Program-made: the position numbers and the translations under genes
NCBI RefSeq assembly: GCF_003201105.1
Contig: NZ_QICJ01000005.1
Location: 62,001-126,000 of the forward strand
Reading direction: 5' to 3'
From: Dyella sp. AtDHG13
Lineage (GTDB): Bacteria > Pseudomonadota > Gammaproteobacteria > Xanthomonadales > Rhodanobacteraceae
Length of the DNA: 64,000 bases
Part shown: one piece after another, positions 19,736 through 31,253 of the stretch
How positions within the stretch are numbered: the first letter of the stretch is position 1
How the letters are laid out: each line of letters opens with the position of its first letter
The notes under the pieces: generated by a model
What the model saw: the letters and a program-made list of their open reading frames with translations, nothing else
Databases searched by the model: none
What the model was told of the DNA's origin: nothing

Positions 19736-20878
19736 TCAACCGCCCCACACCGCCTCGGCGTAACGCAGGAAGTTCAGCCCCAGGATCTTGTCGATGCGCC
19801 CGCTGGAATAGCCCTTCTGCGCAAGCAGCTGCGCCAGCCGGTGGAACTGCTGCGGACCACGCAGGTCCACCGCGAACGGATAGGTGTCGGGCCGCTCGCC
19901 GGCGGCGCTGATGCCGGCCTTGCGGCGCTGTTCGATCTCCTTCGCCAGTTGGGCCTGGTAGGCCTGGAGATCGTCGATCTGCGTCACCGGGCCATCGGTG
20001 CCGATGCCCACGTGGTCCTCGCCGCACACGTTGATCGCGTGATCGATGTGGGCCACCACGTCGGCCGCGTGAACGTGACCCGAAGCGTTGAGGAACGGCA
20101 TGAAGTAGATGCCGACGAAGCCGCCCTTCTCCGCCACCAGCCGGAGTTCGGCGTCGGTCTTGTTGCGCGGCAGGTCTGTCACCGCGCGGCAGCCGGTGTG
20201 GTTGATCGAGATGGGCGCCTTGGAAACGCGCGCGGCCTCCAGGCAGGTGCGCTCGCCGCTGTGCGACAGGTCGACCATCACGCGGCACTCGTTGAGCCGC
20301 GCGACCACCACGCGGCCGAACGGCGTCAGCCCGCGGTTCTCCGGCGCCATCGACCCGTCGCCCAGTTGATTGGCGGGGTTGTAGGTGAGCTGGAACACGC
20401 GCACGCCCAGGCCGGCGAAGATGTCCACGCGTTTGGCGTCGTTGCCCATCATGGCGCCGTTCTGGAAGCCGTAGATAAGGCCGATCTTCTTCTCCGCCCT
20501 GGCGCGGCGGATATCCGCAGCGGTGAGCACCTTCAGCAGGTCGCCCGCGTGTTCGCGCACCAGCACGTCGGTGGCGGCGATATCGCGCACGCTGGCCTCG
20601 AACGGGTCGTCCGGGCCGGATACGTAGCCCAGCGTGATGTTCACCGCCGTCAGGCCGGACGCATGGGCCTCGGCCAGCACGCGCGGCGTGATCGTGGGCA
20701 CCAGCGCGCCCGTGTCGCGATTGGGATCGTCCAGGCCGCCCAGCGCGTTGACGATGATGCCCGCGTCGGCCGCATCGGCGCTTGCCGGCGACGCCGCCGA
20801 CGACTGCCAGGGCAGCGCGGACGCAGCGGCCGCCCAGGCCATGCTGGTGAGGAAACCGCGCCGGTCAATCGTCGTCAT
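19736..20878 (-). CDS. Exported M19-like (membrane dipeptidase family) protein
   Basis: A 380-aa protein related to renal/membrane dipeptidases. The N terminus has a twin-arginine-like signal (DRRGFLTSM then an Ala-rich hydrophobic run). The M19 core is clear in the middle (MVDLSHSGERTC, SINHTGCRAV, VGIGTDGPV, GLNFLRYAEAVWG). However the usual N-terminal HxD metal motif is replaced by VNALGGLDDP, and the bridging glutamate region reads YGFQNG, so metal binding may differ from classical dipeptidases. It overlaps the upstream amidohydrolase by 14 bp, so both are co-translated. Substrate unknown. Confidence 0.75.
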   Translation of the reverse strand: MTTIDRRGFLTSMAWAAAASALPWQSSAASPASADAADAGIIVNALGGLDDPNRDTGALVPTITPRVLAEAHASGLTAVNITLGYVSGPDDPFEASVRDIAATDVLVREHAGDLLKVLTAADIRRARAEKKIGLIYGFQNGAMMGNDAKRVDIFAGLGVRVFQLTYNPANQLGDGSMAPENRGLTPFGRVVVARLNECRVMVDLSHSGERTCLEAARVSKAPISINHTGCRAVTDLPRNKTDAELRLVAEKGGFVGIYFMPFLNASGHVHAADVVAHIDHAINVCGEDHVGIGTDGPVTQIDDLQAYQAQLAKEIEQRRKAGISAAGERPDTYPFAVDLRGPQQFHRLAQLLAQKGYSSGRIDKILGLNFLRYAEAVWGG

Positions 20879-22250
20879 CGCCCATCTCCTGTTTGGTTAC
20901 CGGCCGGTAGTCGGCACGCGGGTACGCATGCCCGCGCTTCACCGTCATGCGGATGCTGCGAAGGTTGCCAATGTCCTTCACCGGGTCGGCCCCGAGCACG
21001 GCGAAATTGGCCAGCTTGCCCGCCTCGATCGAGCCCATGTCCTTCGCCTGACCGGCCGCCTGGGCGCCGATCAGCGTGGCCGAGCGGATCGCCTGCAACG
21101 CCGGCATGCCCACGTCGTGCGCGAGGAAGAAGATTTCGTCGTACAGCGTGGGCCATGCACGGTCGACGCCGCCGTCGTTGTCGGTGCCGGCGGAGATCGG
21201 CACGCCCGCCTGCCACGCCTGGCGCACCAGCCGGATGGTGGTCGGCCCGGTGCAGCGCAGCGGCTTGCGCTCCGGATGCACCTTGCGTTCGGCGTCATAG
21301 CGCACGAACAGGCTGCCGGTGGCATCGAGAATGGTGCCGTGCTTGAGCATGTCCCGGTAAAGGCCGGCGATGACGGGATCATCCCCCGTGGGCGCCAGCA
21401 AGGGGTCGTGGAACGGCGTGTGGTCCTCGTAGGATTTCAGCATCACCGGTTCGAGCTGGTACGCCAGATAGCAGGCGTGGCTGACCACATCGACGCCGGC
21501 ATTGATGACATCGGCCGGGCGCGTCGGGAACACCGCGCTATGCGCCCACACCAGGATGTTCTGCCGGTGCGCTTCGGCGGTGATCTTCGCGACCAGGTCG
21601 GGCGGCAGGTCCGCGTACACCTTGAGCGCCGTGGCGGAGGTGCCGCGCGCCAGCGTCACCGCCTCGTGCAGATCGGTGTTCTCGTCGATGGACTGCATCC
21701 ACGGACTCTTGCCCGGGGTCACGCCATAACTGGCCGCCGATACGCGTGGATCGAGGAAGAACTCGGGGCCGGCCATCAGGGCGGCGTAGTAGATGTCCGG
21801 CGAGGGAATCTCGCCCGCACGCGCCTCACGCGCGAGTTCGCCGACCGAACGCAGGTCGTCCGCCATGTCGCGCACGGCCGTGACGCCGGCATAGAGGTTG
21901 CGCCGCAGGATCGCCTGCGCACGTTTGGCATTCGGCGGCGTGGCCAGGTGCACGTGGCTGTCGATGAGGCCCGGGATCACGTAGCTGCCATGCAGGTCCA
22001 CCGTGCGCACGCCTTGCGCGCCGCTCAGCGCGCCATGCGGCCCCACGGCCACGATGCGTTCGCCGCGCACCAGGATGTCCTGATCGGCGCGCGGCTCCGC
22101 GCCTGTGCCGTCGATCACCGTCGCGCCGGCGTAGAGCGTCGCGCTCTCCGGTGTCTTGGCTGCCTCGCTCCCGGCAGAAAGGACGATGGGTGCGGCCAGC
22201 GCAAGAGCCAGCGCCGCCGCCGTGCGGAAAACCGTTTGGGAGATAGGCAT
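20865..22250 (-). CDS. Exported amidohydrolase (imidazolonepropionase/prolidase-like)
   Basis: A 461-aa metal-dependent hydrolase with a signal peptide (hydrophobic run to about residue 25). All amidohydrolase-superfamily metal sites are present: HxH in IDSHVHLATP, the lysine in ALKVYADLP, histidines in VWAHSAVF and VVSHACYL, and the aspartate in SAGTDNDGG. The short beta-sandwich wraps the barrel (LYAGATVIDGTG at the start, GKLANFAVLGADP at the end). The ATG at 22250 gives the signal peptide. First gene of a pair with the M19-like protein; a shared role in breaking down cyclic or N-capped peptides or amides is inference. Confidence 0.82.
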   Translation of the reverse strand: MPISQTVFRTAAALALALAAPIVLSAGSEAAKTPESATLYAGATVIDGTGAEPRADQDILVRGERIVAVGPHGALSGAQGVRTVDLHGSYVIPGLIDSHVHLATPPNAKRAQAILRRNLYAGVTAVRDMADDLRSVGELAREARAGEIPSPDIYYAALMAGPEFFLDPRVSAASYGVTPGKSPWMQSIDENTDLHEAVTLARGTSATALKVYADLPPDLVAKITAEAHRQNILVWAHSAVFPTRPADVINAGVDVVSHACYLAYQLEPVMLKSYEDHTPFHDPLLAPTGDDPVIAGLYRDMLKHGTILDATGSLFVRYDAERKVHPERKPLRCTGPTTIRLVRQAWQAGVPISAGTDNDGGVDRAWPTLYDEIFFLAHDVGMPALQAIRSATLIGAQAAGQAKDMGSIEAGKLANFAVLGADPVKDIGNLRSIRMTVKRGHAYPRADYRPVTKQEMGDDDD

Positions 22251-22429
22251 GGCCCGCGATCCTACACAGCGGATTTGCAGGCTCACAAGCAGGCCGGCTG
22301 GCTCCGCAAGCCCGCCTGCCATAGCGGCCCCGGCCCTCGCGCTCAACAAGACCGGACCAAGCCGTTAAAGTGAGCGCCTTTGGCCAGCGCACGCGGCGCT
22401 GCCGCCATGCATCAGGACACCGCACGGGA

Positions 22430-25006
<2,577 letters not shown>

Positions 25007-25013
25007 GCACGGT

Positions 25014-25042
25014 GAAAGGCCTCGCCTCAGGCGCGGCCTTTC
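25014..25042. terminator. Terminator hairpin after mutS
   Basis: GAAAGGCC (25014-25021) pairs with GGCCTTTC (25035-25042) and the interior CGCC/GGCG pairs again. It lies between convergent genes. Confidence 0.6.
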
Positions 25043-25066
25043 CCGGCCATTCGGCCGCTGGCAGCG

Positions 25067-25351
25067 TCAATGCGGGTATTCGGATTTCCGGGCGTTGCCG
25101 ATGGCTTCCAGCACCGGCGTGGGCAGGTGATCGAGGTTGAGCACGACCTTGCCGGAGTGCACCGCGCGTACCGCGCCCATCGGTATCTCGAAATCGCCGC
25201 CGTTCTCGATGTACACCACCAGCGTCTGGCCGTCGGCAAGAATCCGACGGACCGAGCCGACGCCGTCTTCACCGTCGGCCACGAAGACCATATCGCCGTC
25301 CTGAATGCGCTCTGCCACGGCACCGTCTCCGACCAGTGAAGGAGCCGGCAT
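25067..25351 (-). CDS. Small hypothetical protein, PRC-barrel/DUF2171-like
   Basis: A 94-aa soluble protein with no signal peptide. The middle has a pattern of short beta strands (DMVFVADGEDGVGSVRRI, TLVVYIENGGDFEIPMGAV, GKVVLNLDHLP), resembling PRC-barrel or DUF2171-type small proteins that bind other proteins or RNA. Several in-frame starts exist up to 25558; the ATG at 25351 keeps the folded part and I chose it for compactness. No operon partner. Function unknown. Confidence 0.5.
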   Translation of the reverse strand: MPAPSLVGDGAVAERIQDGDMVFVADGEDGVGSVRRILADGQTLVVYIENGGDFEIPMGAVRAVHSGKVVLNLDHLPTPVLEAIGNARKSEYPH

Positions 25352-25536
25352 CCTGTGGCAGGCCGGGTCGCGCGCACGTGAAAGCCGCAAATCCGCATTC
25401 AGCCGCCGGCCTACATTGCGAGATAGCCAGGGACTATAGCCGGCATCGGAACTATCGAATTCCCCTGTCCAGGCGCCTGCCCTAGAGTCATCGTCAAGCC
25501 AGCCAGGTGCCAGCCAAGCCGTTTGGGCAGGACCGA

Positions 25537-25563
25537 GGGCGGTGTCTCGCGAGAGCACCGCCC
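25537..25563 (-). terminator. Hairpin after the response regulator gene
   Basis: GGGCGGTG (25537-25544) and CACCGCCC (25556-25563) are perfectly complementary, just past the response-regulator stop at 25586. On the minus strand no clear U tract follows. Confidence 0.5.
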
Positions 25564-25585
25564 TTCGTCTTGGGTGGAGGCCGCC

Positions 25586-26167
25586 TCAGGCGGCCAGTTC
25601 GGGAACGCTGACCGCCGGCGGTTCTTCCGAGGCGTTCGCCAGCATGGCGGGAATGGTCTCCACCGGCACCGATACCGGCAACGACACCACCTTGGCCGCC
25701 TCGCGCGCGGACAGCCGGCCGAAGCCCACCAGGCGATCGATGCTGCGCGCCACTTCGGCCTGACCAAACGGCTTGCTGATGAAATCGTCGGCGCCGAAAC
25801 GCTGCACGTAGAACTGTTCGGTGGCCTGCTGGTTGCCGCTGATCATCACGATGGGCACGTGCTGCGTGAGCGGATCGTGGCGCAGGGCGCGCAATACGGC
25901 AAAGCCATTCATGCCCGGCAGCACGATGTCCAGGAAGATCATCGCCGGCGGCTCGGCACGGGCCATCTCCAGGGCGCTTTCACCATCGGCGGCGCGCACT
26001 ACTTCGTAGCCATCCACTTCCAGCATGCGGCCCAGCACGGCCCGGATGGTCGCCGAATCGTCCACCACCAGTATCCGTGCACCTTGCGTGGTCTTGCGCC
26101 ACGTCTGATCCGCCCGCTCCGGCGTCGTACCCCCAAGCAACCGCTTCAGGAATCCCATGCTCGCCAT
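25586..26167 (-). CDS. CheY-like response regulator
   Basis: A 193-aa protein made of one receiver domain with flanking linkers. The domain spans about residues 30-150: ARILVVDDSATIR, phospho-acceptor Asp in FLDIVLPGMNG, ISGNQ, and the Lys in ISKPFG. There is no DNA-binding output domain; the C-terminal 45 residues are a low-complexity Val/Pro/Ala tail. It most resembles the PilG/PilH/CheY group of twitching or chemotaxis regulators, but no kinase or pil gene is adjacent. The ATG at 26167 has GGGGAGG upstream. Confidence 0.8.
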   Translation of the reverse strand: MASMGFLKRLLGGTTPERADQTWRKTTQGARILVVDDSATIRAVLGRMLEVDGYEVVRAADGESALEMARAEPPAMIFLDIVLPGMNGFAVLRALRHDPLTQHVPIVMISGNQQATEQFYVQRFGADDFISKPFGQAEVARSIDRLVGFGRLSAREAAKVVSLPVSVPVETIPAMLANASEEPPAVSVPELAA

Positions 26168-26270
26168 TGTGTCCTCCCCACTGCCTGACCTTGGAAAAAC
26201 CGCGCGCCCGCGCGGCTTTCCGTGGAAGACATGCTTACTCAGATCCGCCATGCGTTCTGAGATGGGCGAC

Positions 26271-26669
26271 TCACATGGAATCCTTAAGGCGTCGCAATTC
26301 TCGACGTGCCTGCTTGTCCGGACGACCTGGCGGAGCCATGGCGCCCACAAGCTTGCGCTGGGCCTTCGCCGCTTCGCGTGCGGCAACACTCGCCTCGCTT
26401 TCGCGATAAAGCGCCTGCGCCACGCTGGCTGGGCCACGCTTTTCCGATAGCGCCAGCACTTCCACTTCGAGGCGTTCCTCACCCCGGCCGATGCGGAACA
26501 CATCGCCCACGTGCACCGCCTTGGCCGGTTTGCACGCGCCGTCGTTGAGGTCGATCTTGCCGCCGTCGATGGCCTGCTTGGCCAGGCTGCGGGTCTTGAA
26601 GAAACGCGCGGCCCATAGCCACACATCGGCGCGAACGGCAGGCGGTAAAGAAGTGTCGGGAGAAGCCAT
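26271..26669 (-). CDS. hslR: S4-domain RNA-binding protein (Hsp15 type)
   Basis: A 132-aa S4-domain protein of the Hsp15 family; E. coli Hsp15 rescues 50S subunits carrying stuck nascent chains. The S4 motif is complete: VRADVWLWAARFFKTRSLA, then KQAIDGGKIDLNDGACKPAKAV, VGDVFRI. The C-terminal basic tail (KAQRKLV, ARRELRRLKD) is typical. The start at 26669 is the family start; the frame extends upstream by 25 residues without support. Confidence 0.85.
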   Translation of the reverse strand: MASPDTSLPPAVRADVWLWAARFFKTRSLAKQAIDGGKIDLNDGACKPAKAVHVGDVFRIGRGEERLEVEVLALSEKRGPASVAQALYRESEASVAAREAAKAQRKLVGAMAPPGRPDKQARRELRRLKDSM

Positions 26670-26697
26670 ACGCCTATTTTCGCTCAAGCCGACACCG

Positions 26698-27060
26698 CTA
26701 CGACAGCAGCGTGCCCTGGTGAAAGCGCATCTGCCACCGCCCATCGCGCAGCCGCCAGATGGAACTGCGCAGCGAATCCGATGCGGGACGCTCCGGCGTC
26801 GCGAAACGGTGGCCGCGATACGTCACCAGCGCCACGTCGTCGGCCAGCAAGGTCAGGCGAAAATCGGTGACTTCGCGCGGCGAGAACGATTCGCCGCGCA
26901 GCGCCTCGATCACGGCCTCGCGCGTCCACACCGTGCCCGACACGCCGAATTCGAAGAAGTCCTCGGCGATCAGCTCCCGCAGCGCGGCTGCGTCCGCGCG
27001 CACGTCCTGGCGGTGCAGACGGGTTTCCAGGTCCAGCAAGTGCGCTGCAAGATCCATCAT
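26698..27060 (-). CDS. DUF4440 / SnoaL-like protein
   Basis: A 120-aa NTF2-like cone-fold protein. Visible elements are the first helix (LAAHLLDLETRLHR), LIAEDFFEFGVSGTVWTREAVIEAL, and strands ending RDGRWQMRFHQGTLLS. The family includes small hydrolases and binding proteins; no catalytic set can be assigned. Its ATG at 27060 follows the AEC transporter stop by 7 bp with GAGGGA upstream, so the two are probably co-transcribed. Confidence 0.75.
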   Translation of the reverse strand: MMDLAAHLLDLETRLHRQDVRADAAALRELIAEDFFEFGVSGTVWTREAVIEALRGESFSPREVTDFRLTLLADDVALVTYRGHRFATPERPASDSLRSSIWRLRDGRWQMRFHQGTLLS

Positions 27061-27067
27061 CGTTCCC

Positions 27068-27970
27068 TCATGCGCCAAGCAACAGGTTGCCCAGCGGAAT
27101 GGTGACCAGCGACAGCACGATGCCGGCGCCCAGCACGGTATTGGCCAGGGTCGGCTCCAGTTCGTATTCATCGGCCAGGATCGCCGCCGAGATCATCGGC
27201 GCCATCGCGGCCTGCAACACGCCGACGGTCAGCGTCATTCCATGGACGCCAGCGGCGATACCGATCAGCCACGCCACCAGCGGCGCGAGCAAGAGCTTCC
27301 AGCCCAATCCAAGCAACAAGGGCGGCAGTTGCCGCTCACCGAGATGAAACTTGAACTGCAGGCCCACCGAGAACAGCGCCAACGGCGTGAGCGTGGCGCC
27401 GATGGGCGCGAACACGCCATCGAGCACCGGCGGCCAGCCACCCAGCGCACCCGCCACCACGCCCACCACCAGCGAAATAAAAGCGGGAAACGTCAGCACG
27501 CGTCGCACGATGACCGCCGGTTGCGGCGCCCGCCCGGCGTACAGCGACGCCACCACCACGCCCGCGGAGGCAAGCAAGGGAAAACATCCCAGCTGGTCCG
27601 CGACCACGGCCAGCGCCAGCCCTTCCTTGCCGTGCAGCGCCTGCATCATGGGATAACCCATGAACGACGTATTGCCCAGGCCGCACACCACCGTCAACGC
27701 ACCGATGCGCCCGCGCGACCAGCCCAGCAACCGGCCCAGCACGGCGAACAACAGCCATGCGCCAAAGAACACCACCCACATTGCAGCCACCGGAAACCAC
27801 AGCTGCGCATTCACCTTCACCTTGGGCACCAGCGCCAACACCAGCGCCGGCAGCGCGATGTTGATCACCCACCAGTTGATGCCATGCACGATACCGGCCG
27901 GCGGCCTGGCAAAGCGCGCCACGCATACGCCAAGCAGCAGGCAGATGAAAAGCAGCAGCAGTGCGCTCAT
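27068..27970 (-). CDS. AEC-family transporter (auxin efflux carrier fold)
   Basis: A 300-aa inner-membrane protein with about ten hydrophobic segments, ending in the typical VLGAGIVLSLVTIPLGNLL. Family members export or import organic acids such as malate; the substrate here cannot be told. The ATG at 27970 begins directly with the first membrane helix. The upstream flank is a REP-like repeat; the DUF4440 gene follows closely. Confidence 0.82.
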   Translation of the reverse strand: MSALLLLFICLLLGVCVARFARPPAGIVHGINWWVINIALPALVLALVPKVKVNAQLWFPVAAMWVVFFGAWLLFAVLGRLLGWSRGRIGALTVVCGLGNTSFMGYPMMQALHGKEGLALAVVADQLGCFPLLASAGVVVASLYAGRAPQPAVIVRRVLTFPAFISLVVGVVAGALGGWPPVLDGVFAPIGATLTPLALFSVGLQFKFHLGERQLPPLLLGLGWKLLLAPLVAWLIGIAAGVHGMTLTVGVLQAAMAPMISAAILADEYELEPTLANTVLGAGIVLSLVTIPLGNLLLGA

Positions 27971-28046
27971 GGAGTTTCCGGACAACGAAACGGCCGCAGT
28001 ATAGCGGCCGTTTCGGAGTAGCTTCGTTCGGTGCAGGCCGCCACAA

Positions 28047-28195
28047 GCTCGTCATTCCGGCGCAGGCCGGAATCCAGTGGCGTCACGAGCCGGTTTTCGC
28101 CACGCATTGAATTGCGCGATTGAAAAACACTCCGGGCAGTCGCTAGAACCCAGCCCTCACGCTACTGGATTCCGGCCAGCGCCGGAATGACGAGC
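28047..28195. repeat. Second ATTCCGGC paired inverted repeat
   Basis: Arms 28047-28078 and 28164-28195 (32 bases each) are inverted copies with one mismatch, each containing ATTCCGGC and GCCGGAAT in a small hairpin. Same family as 13516-13616 but with a longer central spacer of 85 bases. It sits between the AEC transporter start and the htpG stop. Confidence 0.8.
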
Positions 28196-28220
28196 GTGGG
28201 AGGGCTCGGGTTACTCGGCC

Positions 28221-30092
28221 TTACCCCGAAATCAAACGGTTCAAACGCTGCACGAACGCTGCCGGATCCGGCAACTGCGCACCCGCCGCGATCTCCGCCT
28301 GGTCGAGCAGAAGGTTGGCGAGGTCGGTGGACCTGGCCGGGTCGCTTTCGTTTTCCACGCGCTTGAGCAGCGGATGCTGGGGATTCACTTCCAGCGTCGG
28401 CTTGGCGGTGGGTACTTCATGGCCTGCCTCGCGCAGCAGGCGCGCGAGATGCGGTGCCATTTCGTAGTCCGACAGGGCAAGGCACGAGGGCGAGTCGGTG
28501 AGGCGTGCGGACACGCGCACGTCGCCGACGCGGTCGCCCAGCAGTTCCTTGAGCTTGTGCACCAGCGGCTCGGCCGCCTTGCTGACTTCTTCCTGGTGCT
28601 TCTTGTCGGCTTCGTCCAGCGGCAGTTCGCCCTTGGCGACGTTGCGCAGCTTCTTGCCGGCGTACTCGTGGAGGCTGTTGAGCATCCATTCGTCGATGCG
28701 GTCGAACATCAGCAGCACTTCGACACTCTTGGCGCGGAACGCCTCCAGCTGGGGGCTGCCCGCCGCCGCCGCATAGCTGTCGGCGGTGATGTACCAGATG
28801 GCCTCCTGGCCGATGGGCATGCGTGCGATGTAGTCGTCCAGCGATACGGTCTGCGCCGCGCCCTCGCCCTTGGTGGAGGCGAAGCGCAGCAGCTTGGCGA
28901 TGCGCTCGCGGTTGGCGGGATCTTCGGCGATGCCTTCCTTCAGCGTGTTGCCGAAGGCCTTGTAGAAGGTGGCGTACTTCTCGGGTTCGTCGCGCGCGAG
29001 TTTTTCCAGCAGGTCGAGCACGCGCTTCACGCAGGCCGCGCGGATGCGTTCCAGCTGGCGATTGTGCTGCAGGATTTCGCGGCTCACGTTGAGCGGCAGG
29101 TCATCCGCGTCCACCACGCCACGCACGAAGCGCAGGTAGTTGGGCAGCAGTTCCTCGGCCGCGTCCATGATGAAGACGCGCTTGATGTAGAGCTTCAAGC
29201 CCTTGCGCTCGTCGCGCCCGCCCATCATCAGGTCGAACGGCGGCTGCTCGGGGATGTACAGGAGCGTGGTGAAGCTCTGGCTGCCCTCGACGCGGTTGTG
29301 CGTCCACGCCAGTGCGTCGTTGAAATCGTGGCCGAGCGATTTGTAGAAGCTCTGGTAGTCCTCGTCGGAAATCTCGTTGCGCGGCTTGGCCCACAGGGCC
29401 GAGGCGTCGTTGACGGTTTCCCATTCGTCGCCGGGCTTGCCGTCGACTTCCTTGGGCATGCGGATCGGGAAGGCCACGTGGTCCGAATACTTGCGGATCA
29501 GCGAACGCAGCTCCCAGCCCTTGAGGAACTCGTCCTCGTCGGCCTTCAGGTGCAGGATGACCGAGGTGCCGCGCTTGGGCAGGTCGACCGGGGAGAGGCT
29601 GTATTCGCCCTTGCCGTCGCTTTCCCATTTCACGCCTTCGCTCGCCGGAAGGTCGGCGCGGCGGCTGAGCACGGTGACGCGGTCGGCGACGACGAAGGCG
29701 GAGTAGAAGCCCACGCCGAACTGGCCGATCAGGCGCGCGTCGGTCTTCTGCTCCGCGCTCATCGCCTCGAGGAAACGGCGCGTGCCGGAGCTGGCGATGG
29801 TGCCGATGTTGGCGACCACTTCGTCGCGGCTCATGCCGATGCCGTTGTCATGCACGGTGACGGTGCGCGCCTGCGGGTCCCAGCTCACGTCGATCTGCAG
29901 CTCGCCTTCGCCGCCGAGCAGGTCGGGATGGGCGAGAGACTCGAAGCGCAGCTTGTCGCAGGCGTCGGAGGCGTTGGAGATCAGCTCGCGCAGGAAGATC
30001 TCCTTGTGCGAGTAGAGCGAGTGGGTGACCAGGTGCAGCACCTGGGCGACTTCGGCTTCGAATTTGCGGGTTTCGGGCGCGGTATTCGTCAT
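28221..30092 (-). CDS. htpG: Hsp90-family chaperone HtpG
   Basis: A 623-aa ATP-dependent chaperone. The N-terminal GHKL ATPase has the family signatures YSHKEIFLRELISNASDA, the DNGIGM loop and GQFGVGFYSAF; the middle domain and C-terminal dimerisation region are complete (YKALG-like KSLGHDFND, FVRGVVDADDLPLNVSRE). Length equals E. coli HtpG (624). The start at 30092 has a weak ribosome site. Downstream of htpX on the same strand but separated by a terminator-like hairpin. Confidence 0.97.
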   Translation of the reverse strand: MTNTAPETRKFEAEVAQVLHLVTHSLYSHKEIFLRELISNASDACDKLRFESLAHPDLLGGEGELQIDVSWDPQARTVTVHDNGIGMSRDEVVANIGTIASSGTRRFLEAMSAEQKTDARLIGQFGVGFYSAFVVADRVTVLSRRADLPASEGVKWESDGKGEYSLSPVDLPKRGTSVILHLKADEDEFLKGWELRSLIRKYSDHVAFPIRMPKEVDGKPGDEWETVNDASALWAKPRNEISDEDYQSFYKSLGHDFNDALAWTHNRVEGSQSFTTLLYIPEQPPFDLMMGGRDERKGLKLYIKRVFIMDAAEELLPNYLRFVRGVVDADDLPLNVSREILQHNRQLERIRAACVKRVLDLLEKLARDEPEKYATFYKAFGNTLKEGIAEDPANRERIAKLLRFASTKGEGAAQTVSLDDYIARMPIGQEAIWYITADSYAAAAGSPQLEAFRAKSVEVLLMFDRIDEWMLNSLHEYAGKKLRNVAKGELPLDEADKKHQEEVSKAAEPLVHKLKELLGDRVGDVRVSARLTDSPSCLALSDYEMAPHLARLLREAGHEVPTAKPTLEVNPQHPLLKRVENESDPARSTDLANLLLDQAEIAAGAQLPDPAAFVQRLNRLISG

Positions 30093-30135
30093 ACGGGAAG
30101 ACTCGTGCAAGATCGGACGAAGGAAAGGATAAGCA

Positions 30136-30159
30136 AGGGGGCCGACGGATCGGCCCCCT
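30136..30159 (-). terminator. Hairpin between htpX and htpG
   Basis: AGGGGGCCGA, loop CGGA, TCGGCCCCCT: a perfect 10-bp stem. On the minus strand it lies 39 bp past the htpX stop. The following bases are TTGC, a short U tract. Confidence 0.6.
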
Positions 30160-30197
30160 ATGATGCCCGCCCTCCGTCGGAGAGCGGGTGAAGACGA

Positions 30198-31097
30198 TCA
30201 GCCGTTGGCCGAGGCGTTCTGCAGCGCGGCGATGCGCTCTTCCAGCGGCGGGTGGCTCATGAACAGGCCCTTCAGGCCGTTCGCCAGGTGGCCGGAAATG
30301 CCGAAGGCGGCGATGGTCTGCGGCAGGGTGCTCTCGCCGTGCTGCACCTGCAGGCGCTGCAGGGCCGAGATCATGGCGCCACGGCCGGCCAGCTTGGCGC
30401 CGGCGGCGTCGGCGCGGAATTCGCGCCAGCGCGAGAAGGCCGCCACGATGATCGAGGCAAACAGGCCGAACACGATCTGCAGCACCATCACCGACACGAA
30501 GTAGCCGATGCCACCGCCGCCATCACGGTCGCGGCCACCGGACAGCCAGCTGTCCACCAGCCGGCCGACCACGCGGGCCGCCACGATCACCAGCGTGTTG
30601 AGCACGCCCTGGATCAGGGTCAGCGTGACCATGTCGCCATTGGCGACGTGGCCGATCTCGTGACCGAGCACGGCCGACACCTGTTCGCGGTCCATCTGCT
30701 GCAGCAGGCCGGTGCTCACGGCCACCAGCGAGCTGTTCCTGGTCATGCCGGTGGCGAACGCGTTCATTTCCGGCGCGTCGTAGATGGCCACCTCGGGCAT
30801 GCCGATGCCGGCGTTCTGCGCGTGGCGGCGCACGGTGTCCAACAGCCAGCGCTCGGCCTCGTTCTGCGGCTGTTCGATCACGCGGGCGCCGGTGGACATT
30901 TTCGCCGTCCACTTGGACATGGCCAGCGAGATGAAGGCGCCGCCCATGCCGATCACGGCGGCGTAGGCGAGCAGGTTGCCCATGCCGCCGTAACCACGGG
31001 CGGCGGCCCACTGATCGATGCCGAACAGATGGCACACGATGCTGAGCAGGAAAAGGACGGCGATATTGGTAAGCAGGAACAATGCGATGCGACGCAT
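30198..31097 (-). CDS. htpX: Membrane metalloprotease HtpX
   Basis: A 299-aa inner-membrane M48 protease that degrades misfolded membrane proteins. Two N-terminal membrane helices (from MRRIALFLLTNIAVLF) precede the zinc site HEIGH (in VLGHEIGHVANGD), two more helices follow, and the third ligand lies in WREFRADAAGAKL. Length is close to E. coli HtpX (293). The ATG at 31097 is the family start. Often CpxR- or heat-regulated; nothing visible here shows that. Confidence 0.95.
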   Translation of the reverse strand: MRRIALFLLTNIAVLFLLSIVCHLFGIDQWAAARGYGGMGNLLAYAAVIGMGGAFISLAMSKWTAKMSTGARVIEQPQNEAERWLLDTVRRHAQNAGIGMPEVAIYDAPEMNAFATGMTRNSSLVAVSTGLLQQMDREQVSAVLGHEIGHVANGDMVTLTLIQGVLNTLVIVAARVVGRLVDSWLSGGRDRDGGGGIGYFVSVMVLQIVFGLFASIIVAAFSRWREFRADAAGAKLAGRGAMISALQRLQVQHGESTLPQTIAAFGISGHLANGLKGLFMSHPPLEERIAALQNASANG

Positions 31098-31253
31098 GGC
31101 TGTCTCTCGGGCAGTCATGAAAGGGGACACGGCTTTCGCCGTCGTGAAAGGATCGTGGCGATATCTTGCGGTTTCAAGGGCCAGAAGCAGGTGTCGGCCA
31201 TGCGTGTTTCATGGTGGCGTCAGCCGGCCGCACCGCGCCCGTAAAATGGTCCG

